From: DASZVB01 sp036272055
GTDB taxonomy: Bacteria; Myxococcota_A; Polyangia; Polyangiales; Polyangiaceae
Direction: 5' to 3'
Assembly: GCA_036272055.1 (NCBI GenBank)
Contig: DATAZL010000054.1
Location: 62,001-126,000, forward strand
DNA: 64,000 nt
The notes under the pieces were generated by a model. The model saw only the letters and a program-made list of their open reading frames with translations, did not search any database and had not been told where the DNA came from. Shown here one piece after another: positions 25,849 to 33,196 of the stretch; position 1 is the first letter of the stretch; each line of letters begins with the position of its first letter. The position numbers and the translations under genes were made by a program.

Positions 25849-27063
25849 TCACTCGTTCGAGCCGGCGAGGGCGATGCGTAGAGCGCCGTATCCGTAGCGT
25901 TCACGGATGCCGTCGACGGCGCGATGCAGCGGCTCACCCGTGTCGAAGAGCGCGAGCTGCTCGTCCGAGCGCCGTAGATTGGAGAGGCAGATGCCGAGCA
26001 GGCGGATCGCCGTGCGGCGCGTACGAGCCCGGTCGTAGATGTCGCGGACCACGGGGTAGAGCTCGAGCTCCGAGCAGGTGGCGGTGATGGTGCGCGAACG
26101 CTGGAGCGTCTCGAAATCGGCGTAGCGCAGCTTCAGCGAGACGGTGCGCGCCTTGACCCCTCGCTTGCGCGCGCGCCAGCACACGCGCTCGCAGAGCGAG
26201 CAGAGCATCGACTCGATGCACGCTGGATCGCGCACGTCCTCGCGGAACGTGCGCTCGTTCGAGATGGTGCCGCCGGAGCTCCCCGACGGATCGTATTCGA
26301 GAAACGCCGGGCGCTCGGGCCCGAGCTCGTGCGCGCCTTGACCGCGACACGCGCGCTGTATGGGCTCTGCCCAGGCGCCGAAGATCTTCCGCAGGCGCGG
26401 GAGCGGCGCGGCCACGAGCTCGGCGAGGGTGACGAGGCCGGCGGCGTTGAGCTTCTGCTCCGCGACAGGGCCGATCCCCGGAAATTTCCGGACCGGGAGC
26501 GGCCCAAGGACGGCGAGCTCGTTGCCCGCGCGCACCATCAGCACGCCGCGCGGCTTGGCGAGCCCGCTCGCGACCTTGGCGACAGAACGACTCGTCGCGA
26601 TGCCGCAGCTCGCCGGCAGCCCGACCTGCGCTTTGATCTCATCGGTCAGCTTCCGCACCACCCGCTCGATGGTGAAATCCGGATCGCGATCGCCTTCTGC
26701 GAAGTAGAGGCCCTCGCACCCCGAGAAATCGAGGAACATCTCGTCGATGCTCGCGACCTGGGACACCGGAGTGTAGTTCTCGGCGATGGCGCGCACTCGC
26801 GCCGAGTAGTCCCCGTACACGCCGTGCCGCGTCGGCAGGTATATGGCGTGGGGCGCGAGCGCGACCGCCTGGGTCAGCGACATACCCGAACGCACGCCGA
26901 GGGCGCGCACCTCGTAGCTCGCAGCGGTGACCACGCCGCGCTGGCCGGGTAGCCCTCCGACGATGACCGGCTTCCCCTCGAGCCGCGGATCGAGGAGCCG
27001 CTCGACCGACACGAAGAAGGTGTCGAGATCGAGGCAGCAGATCCGCGGAGCTGCGAGGGCCAT
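25849..27063 (-). CDS. dinB: DNA polymerase IV (Y-family translesion polymerase)
   Basis: A 404-residue Y-family polymerase that copies past DNA lesions. Catalytic carboxylates lie in ICCLDLDTFFVSVE and QVASIDEMFLDFSG; the steric-gate region is FFVSVE; helix-hairpin-helix motifs are in VRKFPGIGPVAEQKLNAAG. The little finger domain follows (ISNERTFREDV, VSLKLRYADFETLQRSR). Near the C-terminus DEQLALFD is a beta-clamp-binding QLxLF motif; about 35 residues follow it, so the clamp motif is internal rather than terminal. ATG 27063. An SOS-like box lies 25 bases upstream, consistent with damage induction. Confidence 0.92.
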   Translation of the reverse strand: MALAAPRICCLDLDTFFVSVERLLDPRLEGKPVIVGGLPGQRGVVTAASYEVRALGVRSGMSLTQAVALAPHAIYLPTRHGVYGDYSARVRAIAENYTPVSQVASIDEMFLDFSGCEGLYFAEGDRDPDFTIERVVRKLTDEIKAQVGLPASCGIATSRSVAKVASGLAKPRGVLMVRAGNELAVLGPLPVRKFPGIGPVAEQKLNAAGLVTLAELVAAPLPRLRKIFGAWAEPIQRACRGQGAHELGPERPAFLEYDPSGSSGGTISNERTFREDVRDPACIESMLCSLCERVCWRARKRGVKARTVSLKLRYADFETLQRSRTITATCSELELYPVVRDIYDRARTRRTAIRLLGICLSNLRRSDEQLALFDTGEPLHRAVDGIRERYGYGALRIALAGSNE

Positions 27064-27087
27064 GACTACGCACCGTCACCATATACT

Positions 27088-27099
27088 GAACCGATGTTC
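27088..27099. promoter_or_regulatory. LexA/SOS-box-like palindrome upstream of dinB
   Basis: GAAC-CGAT-GTTC is a perfect GAACN4GTTC palindrome, 25 bases upstream of the dinB ATG and in the 99 bases between dinB and the divergent cNMP-binding gene. GAACN4GTTC is the LexA box of Gram-positive bacteria; described myxobacterial LexA sites also contain GTTC. Binding is inferred. Confidence 0.5.
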
Positions 27100-27162
27100 C
27101 GGTAAAGGCACGCCTTCATCCGCGGGTTTGCCGTCCACCGCCCCGTGAACGAGGCTCCGGGC

Positions 27163-28002
27163 ATGAACAAGCCCGAGCTCCTCCGCGCCATCCAGCTCTT
27201 CGAGGGTCTCGCGGAGAGCGACCTCCACGTTCTCGCGGATGCGCTCGGCGAGCGAAGCGCCCGCGCGGGGGAGATGATCTTCCACCAGGGGGACGCCGCG
27301 ACGACGATGTTCATCATCGCGGAGGGGCACGTGAACATCCATCTCCCGGGCGAGCACTCGCGACGGATCTCGCTCAAGGACATCACGCGGGGAGAGTACT
27401 TCGGCGAGCTCTCGCTCTTCGACGACATGCCCCGGTCGGCGAGCGCCGTCGCGACGACCGACGTCGTGCTCCTCGAGCTGAGTGCCGCGACACTTTCGTC
27501 CTATCTCGAGACCCGTCCAGGCGCGGCGATGGCGATCCTGCGCGTCATGACGCAGCGTCTCCGCGCGACGAACACGCTCCTGTCCGAGCGCGCGGCGAAG
27601 AACGTCGTCGAGGAGATGGACAAGGCACTGACGTGGAGGGACAGGCTCGCGGACCGCGTCGCGGAGCTCAACGGGAGCTGGACGTTCATCGTCGCGCTCC
27701 TGGCGCTGACGTTCCTCTGGGCGGCGCTCAACCTGGATCTGTCGAAGCCCTTCGACGCCTATCCGTTCGTCTTTTACAACCTGCTCCTCGCCGTGCTCGT
27801 CGCGCTCCAGGGCCCGCTCATCGTCATGAGCCAGAACCGGCAGACCATGAAGGACCGTGCGCAGTCGGAGACCGACTTCCAGGTCAACCTGAAGAACGAG
27901 ACGAACATCGAGGTGATCCTGAGGGAGCTCGGCGAGTTCCGTGCGGAGGTCATGAACCGGCTCGAAAAGCTCGAAGCCCCCGGTGAAGCCGCGCCGCGCT
28001 GA
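27163..28002 (+). CDS. Cyclic-nucleotide-binding, DUF1003 membrane protein
   Basis: A 279-residue protein. Residues ~5-120 form a cNMP-binding domain with an intact phosphate-binding cassette (GEYFGELSLFDDMPRSASAVA: Gly-Glu and Pro-Arg-Ser-Ala). Next is a helical region (~125-160), then a DUF1003 domain with two membrane helices (WTFIVALLALTFLWAALNL and FVFYNLLLAVLVALQGPLI), and QNRQTMKDRAQSETDFQVN, a conserved DUF1003 cytoplasmic tail. It probably senses cAMP or cGMP at the membrane; the output is unknown. ATG 27163 is chosen, with GTG 27145 also in frame. It ends six bases before the thiolase gene. Confidence 0.82.
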   Translation: MNKPELLRAIQLFEGLAESDLHVLADALGERSARAGEMIFHQGDAATTMFIIAEGHVNIHLPGEHSRRISLKDITRGEYFGELSLFDDMPRSASAVATTDVVLLELSAATLSSYLETRPGAAMAILRVMTQRLRATNTLLSERAAKNVVEEMDKALTWRDRLADRVAELNGSWTFIVALLALTFLWAALNLDLSKPFDAYPFVFYNLLLAVLVALQGPLIVMSQNRQTMKDRAQSETDFQVNLKNETNIEVILRELGEFRAEVMNRLEKLEAPGEAAPR

Positions 28003-28008
28003 GCTACG

Positions 28009-29196
28009 ATGGCGCCCATGAAAGACATTGCCGTCGTCTCCTACTGCCGGACCGGCATCGCCCGCGCACAGCGTGGGGCGTTGAATCAGACCCACGGAAT
28101 CCCGATGGCGTCCCACGTGCTCGAGCACGCGGTGAAGCGCGCCGGCATCGAACCCGGTGAGGTCGAGGACGTGGTGCTGGGGTGCGGGCTGCCGGAGGGC
28201 GCCACCGGGCACAACATCGCGCGAAACGCCGCGATCGCTGCGCGCTTCCCGATGGAAGTGCCGGGGATGACGATCAACCGGTACTGCGGGTCCGGGATCA
28301 GCGCGGTCTCCATCGCCGCGAACCGCATCGCGGCCGGCGAAGCGAGCATCATCGTCGCCGGCGGCGTCGAGAGCATCTCGCTCGTGCAGTTCAACCTGAA
28401 CCTGAATCACTTCTTCTACGAGCCGCTCCGCGAACGCGTCCCCGGCGTCTGGTGGACGATGATCCAGACCGCGGACCTCGTGTCGAAGAAGTACGGGATC
28501 AGCCGCGAGGCACAGGACGAGTATTCGTTCATGAGCCAGAAGCGGGTCGCGGCAGCGGCCGCCGCCGGCAAGTTCGCCGAGGAGATCGTGCCCTTCGACA
28601 CGGTGATGTCCGTCACCGACAAGGCCACTGGTCAGACATCGGAGAAGAAGGTCGTGCTCGACCGGGACGAGGGCCCCCGCGCCGACACCACGGTAGAGAA
28701 GCTCGCGGCGCTCAAGCCGGTGAACCCCGGCGGGTTCATCACGGCGGGGAACGCCTCTCAGCTCTCCGACGGCGCCGCCGCCGTCGTGCTCATGGACGCG
28801 GACCTGGCGTCGAAGCGCGGCCTGCCGATCCTCGGTCTTTTTCGCGGCATGCAGCTCGCAGCCGTCGAGCCCGAAGAGATGAGCATCGCCATCACGCCCG
28901 CGATCGAGCGGCTCATGAAGCACCACGCGATCGCAAAGTCGTCGGTGGATCTCTGGGAGCTTCACGAGGCGTTCGCCGTCACGACGCTCTACAACCAGAA
29001 GAAGCTCGACACGCCGTGGGACATCACCAACGTGAACGGCGGCGCCGTTCCGCTCGGCCATCCCTACGGGATGTCGGGGATCCGCTATGTCGGCAGCACG
29101 CTGCTCGAGCTCGGGCGTCGCAAGGCCAAGCGCGCCGTCATCGCGGTATGTACGGCAGGGGGCATGTCCACCGCGGCATTCCTCGAACGCCCCTGA
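28009..29196 (+). CDS. Acetyl-CoA acetyltransferase (thiolase)
   Basis: A 395-residue thiolase. The nucleophilic cysteine is in TINRYCGSGISAVS (~90), the histidine in WELHEAFAVTTLYNQ (~325), and the second active-site cysteine in VCTAGGMSTAAF near the C-terminus, with GGAVPLGHPYGMSG bearing the fourth residue. The family either makes acetoacetyl-CoA or cleaves 3-ketoacyl-CoA in beta-oxidation; lacking a beta-oxidation partner here, the direction cannot be told. ATG 28018 is an alternative start. The six-base gap to the upstream gene indicates a shared transcript. Confidence 0.9.
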   Translation: MAPMKDIAVVSYCRTGIARAQRGALNQTHGIPMASHVLEHAVKRAGIEPGEVEDVVLGCGLPEGATGHNIARNAAIAARFPMEVPGMTINRYCGSGISAVSIAANRIAAGEASIIVAGGVESISLVQFNLNLNHFFYEPLRERVPGVWWTMIQTADLVSKKYGISREAQDEYSFMSQKRVAAAAAAGKFAEEIVPFDTVMSVTDKATGQTSEKKVVLDRDEGPRADTTVEKLAALKPVNPGGFITAGNASQLSDGAAAVVLMDADLASKRGLPILGLFRGMQLAAVEPEEMSIAITPAIERLMKHHAIAKSSVDLWELHEAFAVTTLYNQKKLDTPWDITNVNGGAVPLGHPYGMSGIRYVGSTLLELGRRKAKRAVIAVCTAGGMSTAAFLERP

Positions 29197-29412
29197 CGCC
29201 TGCCGCTGCGCCCCTGGCGCTTCAGGGCAGAACGCTGGCCGCGACAGGTCATAGCGTTCGCGGACAATCTTTCTTCGAGTACCCGCACGCGGCGCTTGAG
29301 CTCCGATGACAGCTGTTCAGCCGCGTAGGCTCGAGTTACTCGAATGGTTCCTTCGATCGCCATCCCGCGCGCGGCGCGACGCGCGCTCACCGTGTAGCAA
29401 GGGGTCCATCTC

Positions 29413-30225
29413 ATGAACGTGAAGCTTCCAGTCGTGTTGCTCATTCTGTCGATCGGCGCAGCGGGCGTCGTGGGTGCGTGCGGCGGGAGCAGCGAGAGCG
29501 ATGGCAGCGCGAACTGCGGCAACGGCAAGCTCGACGACGGGGAAGAGTGCGACGCCGACCAGGTCGGCAGCGCGACGTGTTCCAGCGTGACGATGGGCTC
29601 GTCGACGTCCGGCACCCTCGGCTGCGATTCGATGTGCAAGTTCGATACGACGGCGTGCACGTCGTCCGGCTCGGGCAGCGGCGGAGCGGGAGCCGGCACC
29701 GGCACCGGCTCTGGAACCGGCGGTCTCGGCGCTGGCACTGGCGGCGGTCCGGCGGGCTCTCAGGGCGGACTGCCTGGCTTTCCCGGGTTCGGCCAGGGCG
29801 GCCTCCCGGGCTTCGGCCAGGGCGGCTTTCCTGGGTTCGGCCAGGGCGGCCTCCCGGGCTTCGGCCAGGGCGGCTTTCCTGGATTCCCGGGTTTCGGCGG
29901 ACGTAACCAGGGCGGCATCGGACAGGGCGGCCTGGGGCAAGGCGGCTTCGGACGTGGCGGTCGCAACAACGGCGGCGCGGCCGGTGCAGCCGGTGGCACG
30001 GCGGGCAGCGCCGGAGTGGCGGGCAGCGCGGGCGCGAGTGGCGGCACTGCCGGCGCAGCGGGTAGCGCCGGTGCGGCAGGCGCGAGTGGCGGCACTGCCG
30101 GTGCGGCAGGCGCAACGGGCGGCACTGCCGGTGCGGCAGGCGCAACGGGCGGTACTGCCGGCGCAGCGGGCGCAACGGGCGGTACTGCCGGTGCAGCGGG
30201 CGCAAGCGGCGGTGGCGGCGCCTAG
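29413..30225 (+). CDS. Gly-rich repeat lipoprotein
   Basis: A 270-residue lipoprotein (lipobox GVVGAC, Cys23). Residues ~34-80 contain CGNGKLDDGEECDADQVG and CDSMCKFDTTAC, the short myxobacterial cysteine repeat with a Ca-loop-like acidic pattern. The rest is low complexity: GQGGLPGFGQGGFPGF repeats (~115-165), then GRGGRNNGG, then seven or so GGTAGAAGAT-type 10-mers to the C-terminus. No catalytic domain is present. It is probably a surface-exposed structural or adhesive protein. The upstream 216 bases after the thiolase gene hold no recognised element. Confidence 0.75.
   Translation: MNVKLPVVLLILSIGAAGVVGACGGSSESDGSANCGNGKLDDGEECDADQVGSATCSSVTMGSSTSGTLGCDSMCKFDTTACTSSGSGSGGAGAGTGTGSGTGGLGAGTGGGPAGSQGGLPGFPGFGQGGLPGFGQGGFPGFGQGGLPGFGQGGFPGFPGFGGRNQGGIGQGGLGQGGFGRGGRNNGGAAGAAGGTAGSAGVAGSAGASGGTAGAAGSAGAAGASGGTAGAAGATGGTAGAAGATGGTAGAAGATGGTAGAAGASGGGGA
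29960..30222 (+). repeat. 30-base tandem repeats coding GGTAGAAGAT units
   Basis: About seven imperfect 30-base units (GGCACTGCCGGTGCGGCAGG and variants) encode the C-terminal Gly/Ala tail of the lipoprotein. Units become more alike toward the 3' end, as expected from recent slippage. Confidence 0.75.
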
Positions 30226-30248
30226 CGTCGTTCCGCGCTCAGCGCCGG

Positions 30249-31784
30249 TTAACCGAAATCCGGCTTCGCGAAGGGCAGTGTGTCGTCGTGGAGCGCGGCT
30301 GCCACGGCGCGGATATCGACGTCCATCGGGCGATCGCGGCTGACGAAGGGGATACGCGCGCGCACCGCGGCGTGGACCTTCGCGATGCGGCTCTCGGGTC
30401 GCGGTCCACCACGGAGATCGATTGCCTGACAGAGCGCGAGCAGATGGATCGCCGCGACGCTCTCGGTAAGCTCGAGGATCCGCCGGAGCTCGCGCGCGGC
30501 GATCGTCCCCATGCTCACCTTGTCTTGATTGTGGCTCTCGGTGCTGCGTGAAAAGACGCTGGCCGGCATGGTCAGCTTCAGCGCCTCGGCGGTCAGTGCG
30601 GAGGCCGTGATCTGCATCGCCTTGAAGCCGTGGTGCGCGGTCGCCCCGCGCACGTCGCCCTGCACGAGATCGCGGGGGAGACCGTTGCTCGTCACCGGGT
30701 TGCAGAGCAGCGCGAGCTGCCGGTCGAGGAGGTCCGCGATGTTCGCGACGCCGGTCTTGAGCATCTCCGCCGCCTGCGCGACGTGACCGCCGTAGAAATT
30801 TCCGGAGCGAAGTACGTCGCCCGTCTCGAGATCGAGGATCGGGTTGTCGTTCACGCTGTTCAGCTCGACCTCGAGGAACTGACGCGAGACAGGCAGCACG
30901 TCGGCGAGGACTCCGATGACGTGCGGCGCACAGCGGAGCGAGTAACGATCCTGGAGTCGCGTGTCCTCTCCGCGCTCTGGCCTCGGCGAGAGCTCGTCCA
31001 GGATCCAGCGGGCCACGGCGCGCTGCCCGGGGTGCGGCTTCACCGCGAAGATCCGGTCGTCGTACTGCCCGGGATCGCCTTCCAGCGCCTCCACGGCCAT
31101 TGCCGTGAGCGTCGCCGATACTCGCGCGAGACGCCGGGAGCGCAGGAAACCGAGAGCGGCAATGCCGCTCATGACGCTCGTGCCGTTCATGAGCGCCAGC
31201 GCTTCCCGCGGCTCGAGCGTCAGCGGCGAGAGACCCGCGCCCTCGAGGGCATTCATCGCCTTCACCGGGACGCCGCGAACGATGGCGTCGCCTTCGCCGG
31301 AGAGGACGCTTGCGACGTAGGAGAGCGGCGTGAGATCGCCGCTCGCGCCGACCGAGCCCTCCTCGGGGATGCATGGCGCGATGCCGTGATTCAGGAGACC
31401 GATCAGCGTCTCGAGCACGACGGGCCGCACGGCGGAGTGACCGCGGGCGAGCGAGCCGAGGCGCGACACGATGACCGCCCGCGTCTCCGCGACGTCGAGG
31501 AGACGCCCGGTGCCGCACCCGTGATAGCGGAGCAGGTTCTGCGCGAGCGCAGCCGCGTCGTCGAACGGCACGACGTTGACGCAGGCGTCCCCGAACCCGG
31601 TCGTCACGCCGTAGATGCGCTCGCCGCGCTCGATGGCCTCGTGCAGCAGATGCACGCCGCGCTCGAGCCGCGCGCGATACCCGGCGGTGCCGTCGAGCCG
31701 GACCGTCGCGCCGCGGAGCGCGATGTCGGCGAGGCCTTCGATCGTTAAGGGATGGGCGCCTACGGTGACGGAATGAGTGGAAAT
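30249..31784 (-). CDS. MIO-type aromatic amino acid lyase (HAL/PAL/TAL family)
   Basis: MIO enzymes remove ammonia from His, Phe or Tyr, or shift the amino group (aminomutases). Residues include the catalytic Tyr in RIYGVTTGFGD, the MIO triad in SVGASGDLTPLSYVA, NGTSVMSG, LQDRYSLRCAPHVIG, LNSVNDNPIL and SGNFYGGHVAQA. The late motif reads ESHNQDKVSMG rather than the NQEDHVSM of histidine ammonia-lyases, and NFYGG replaces the HAL GNFHAEP. This points to a PAL/TAL/aminomutase-like branch, and no hut genes are near. Homology extends upstream to SVTVGAHPLTIEGLADIAL, but no ATG, GTG or TTG serves it; ATT at 31784 gives the usual ~511 residues, while GTG 31664 would cut the N-terminus. It follows the BMP gene. 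Confidence 0.78.
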   Translation of the reverse strand: MSTHSVTVGAHPLTIEGLADIALRGATVRLDGTAGYRARLERGVHLLHEAIERGERIYGVTTGFGDACVNVVPFDDAAALAQNLLRYHGCGTGRLLDVAETRAVIVSRLGSLARGHSAVRPVVLETLIGLLNHGIAPCIPEEGSVGASGDLTPLSYVASVLSGEGDAIVRGVPVKAMNALEGAGLSPLTLEPREALALMNGTSVMSGIAALGFLRSRRLARVSATLTAMAVEALEGDPGQYDDRIFAVKPHPGQRAVARWILDELSPRPERGEDTRLQDRYSLRCAPHVIGVLADVLPVSRQFLEVELNSVNDNPILDLETGDVLRSGNFYGGHVAQAAEMLKTGVANIADLLDRQLALLCNPVTSNGLPRDLVQGDVRGATAHHGFKAMQITASALTAEALKLTMPASVFSRSTESHNQDKVSMGTIAARELRRILELTESVAAIHLLALCQAIDLRGGPRPESRIAKVHAAVRARIPFVSRDRPMDVDIRAVAAALHDDTLPFAKPDFG

Positions 31785-31865
31785 GGCCGTGCTCTACGGC
31801 GGCGTCTTCCCAGGTTTCCCCCCGGCCTTCAAGGGTCGGAGCGTCAATGAGCCGTAGAGGGTGTC

Positions 31866-31885
31866 CCCGGCCGGGAAATCCCGGT
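31866..31885. terminator. Small hairpin at the 3' end of the BMP gene
   Basis: CCGGGA-AA-TCCCGG lies across the last codons and stop of the BMP gene. It may reduce read-through into the lyase gene or protect the transcript end. There is no T-run, so the call is weak. Confidence 0.3.
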
Positions 31886-33105
31886 CACTTCGAGGACGGC
31901 AATGACCCTTCGACGCCTTTCACGTAGAAATTGATGCCGTGAAGGAACTTGTCGTCGGCAATCTCTCCATCTTTGAGTAGCGGCTTGCCGGCCTGATCCA
32001 TGAGCGGGCCCTTCCAGATCGCGAAGGAGCCGCTCTTCAGGCCGGAACGAACCTCGTCGAGCTTCTTCTTGGTGTCGGCCGGCACCTTGTCGGACACCGA
32101 GACGATGTCGATGGCGCCTTCCTTGACGCCCCACCACACCGACCCGGTCGTCCACGTGCCGCCCATCGCGTCGCTCACGGCCTTCTTGTAGTAGGGCGAC
32201 CAGTCGATCGCCGCCGAGGCGAGGTGCGCGTTGGGACCGAATTTGCTCATGTCGGAGTCCCAGCCGAAGCCGAACTTGCCGTTCTTCTCGGCGGTCTGAA
32301 GCACGGCGGACGAGTCGGTGTTCTGCATGAGCACGTCGGCGCCTCCGTTGATGAGCGCCTGCGCGCCTTCGCCCTCCTTCGGAGGGTCGAACCACTTGTT
32401 CACCCAGACGACCTTGGTCTTCACCTTGGGGTTCACGCTCTGGGCGCCGAGGGTGAACGAGTCGATGTTCCGGATGACCTCGGGGATCGGGATCGAGGCG
32501 ACGACGCCGAGGGTGTTCGACTTCGTGACGCCGCCTGCGAGCACACCGAGCATGTACGCGCCCTCGTAGGTGCGCGAGTCGTAGGTGCGGAGATTTTCGG
32601 AGGTCTTGTAGCCGGTCGCGTGCTCGAAGTGCACGTCCTTGAAGTCCTTCGCGACCTTGAGCATCGACTCCATGTATCCGAAGGTCGTGCCGAAGATGAG
32701 CTTGTTGCCCTGCGACGCCATGTCGCGGAGGACGCGCTCGGCGTCCGCCGCCTCGGGCACGTTCTCGACGAAGGTCGTCGCGACCTTGTCGCCGAACGAC
32801 TCCTGCATGATCTTCCTCGCCTTGTCGTGCGCGAAGGTCCAGCCTGCGTCGCCGACCGGGCCGACGTACGCGAACGCGACCTTGAACGGACCCGGTGCGG
32901 GCGCAGCCGACGCAGACGCGACAGGGCTCGCTGCGGTTCCTGTGGCCTCCGGCTTCGGCTCTTCTTTCTTGTCGCAACCCGTGAGGGTCGCCATGGCCAC
33001 GCTACCGACGGCGAGCCAGCGGGCGGCGCGCACCTTGAGTGACGGAGCGTGCGAAACTCGGGAAGAAGCGGACGACGGGCGAGGGGACGGATGCGACCAG
33101 CTCAT
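31885..33105 (-). CDS. BMP-family purine/nucleoside-binding lipoprotein of an ABC transporter
   Basis: A 406-residue lipoprotein with lipobox TLTGC (Cys44 from the ATG at 33105; GTG 33033 would give a more usual signal length). The BMP/PnrA-like domain starts FKVAFAYVGPVGDAGWTF, then FGTTFGYMESMLKVAKDF, GYKTSENLRTYDSRTYEGAYMLG, IPEVIRNIDSFTLGAQSV and GFGWDSDMSKFGPNAHLAS. The family binds nucleosides or purines for an RbsA-type importer. It lies 91 bases after the DUF6986 gene and reads with the ureide operon, which suggests purine uptake. No ATPase or permease is adjacent; a BMP-type ABC system is 28 kb away (61144 onward). Confidence 0.87.
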   Translation of the reverse strand: MSWSHPSPRPSSASSRVSHAPSLKVRAARWLAVGSVAMATLTGCDKKEEPKPEATGTAASPVASASAAPAPGPFKVAFAYVGPVGDAGWTFAHDKARKIMQESFGDKVATTFVENVPEAADAERVLRDMASQGNKLIFGTTFGYMESMLKVAKDFKDVHFEHATGYKTSENLRTYDSRTYEGAYMLGVLAGGVTKSNTLGVVASIPIPEVIRNIDSFTLGAQSVNPKVKTKVVWVNKWFDPPKEGEGAQALINGGADVLMQNTDSSAVLQTAEKNGKFGFGWDSDMSKFGPNAHLASAAIDWSPYYKKAVSDAMGGTWTTGSVWWGVKEGAIDIVSVSDKVPADTKKKLDEVRSGLKSGSFAIWKGPLMDQAGKPLLKDGEIADDKFLHGINFYVKGVEGSLPSSK

Positions 33106-33196
33106 GCATCTTCGCGTGCCACGCGCCCGGTTTCCGGCGTGTGACACGAATACGCCGAACGCAGCTTCGTGCGGGGTAGCCGGTCGATTTTTCGTG

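Noticed and set aside
27076..29061. A very long open frame on the minus strand opposite the cNMP-binding and thiolase genes
   Set aside because: It is the antisense shadow of two genes with clear family motifs. Its composition is Arg/Glu/His-rich, as expected from reversed GC-rich codons, and it has no homologous pattern.
29317..31518. A 733-codon minus-strand open frame over the Gly-rich lipoprotein and lyase genes
   Set aside because: It is a shadow of the GTAGAAG repeats and the lyase in another frame. The Arg/Ala/Ser-rich product has no recognisable domain.
30249..31784. hutH (histidine ammonia-lyase) as a confident gene name
   Set aside because: The NQD rather than NQED motif, the NFYGG segment and the absence of other hut genes leave the substrate open.
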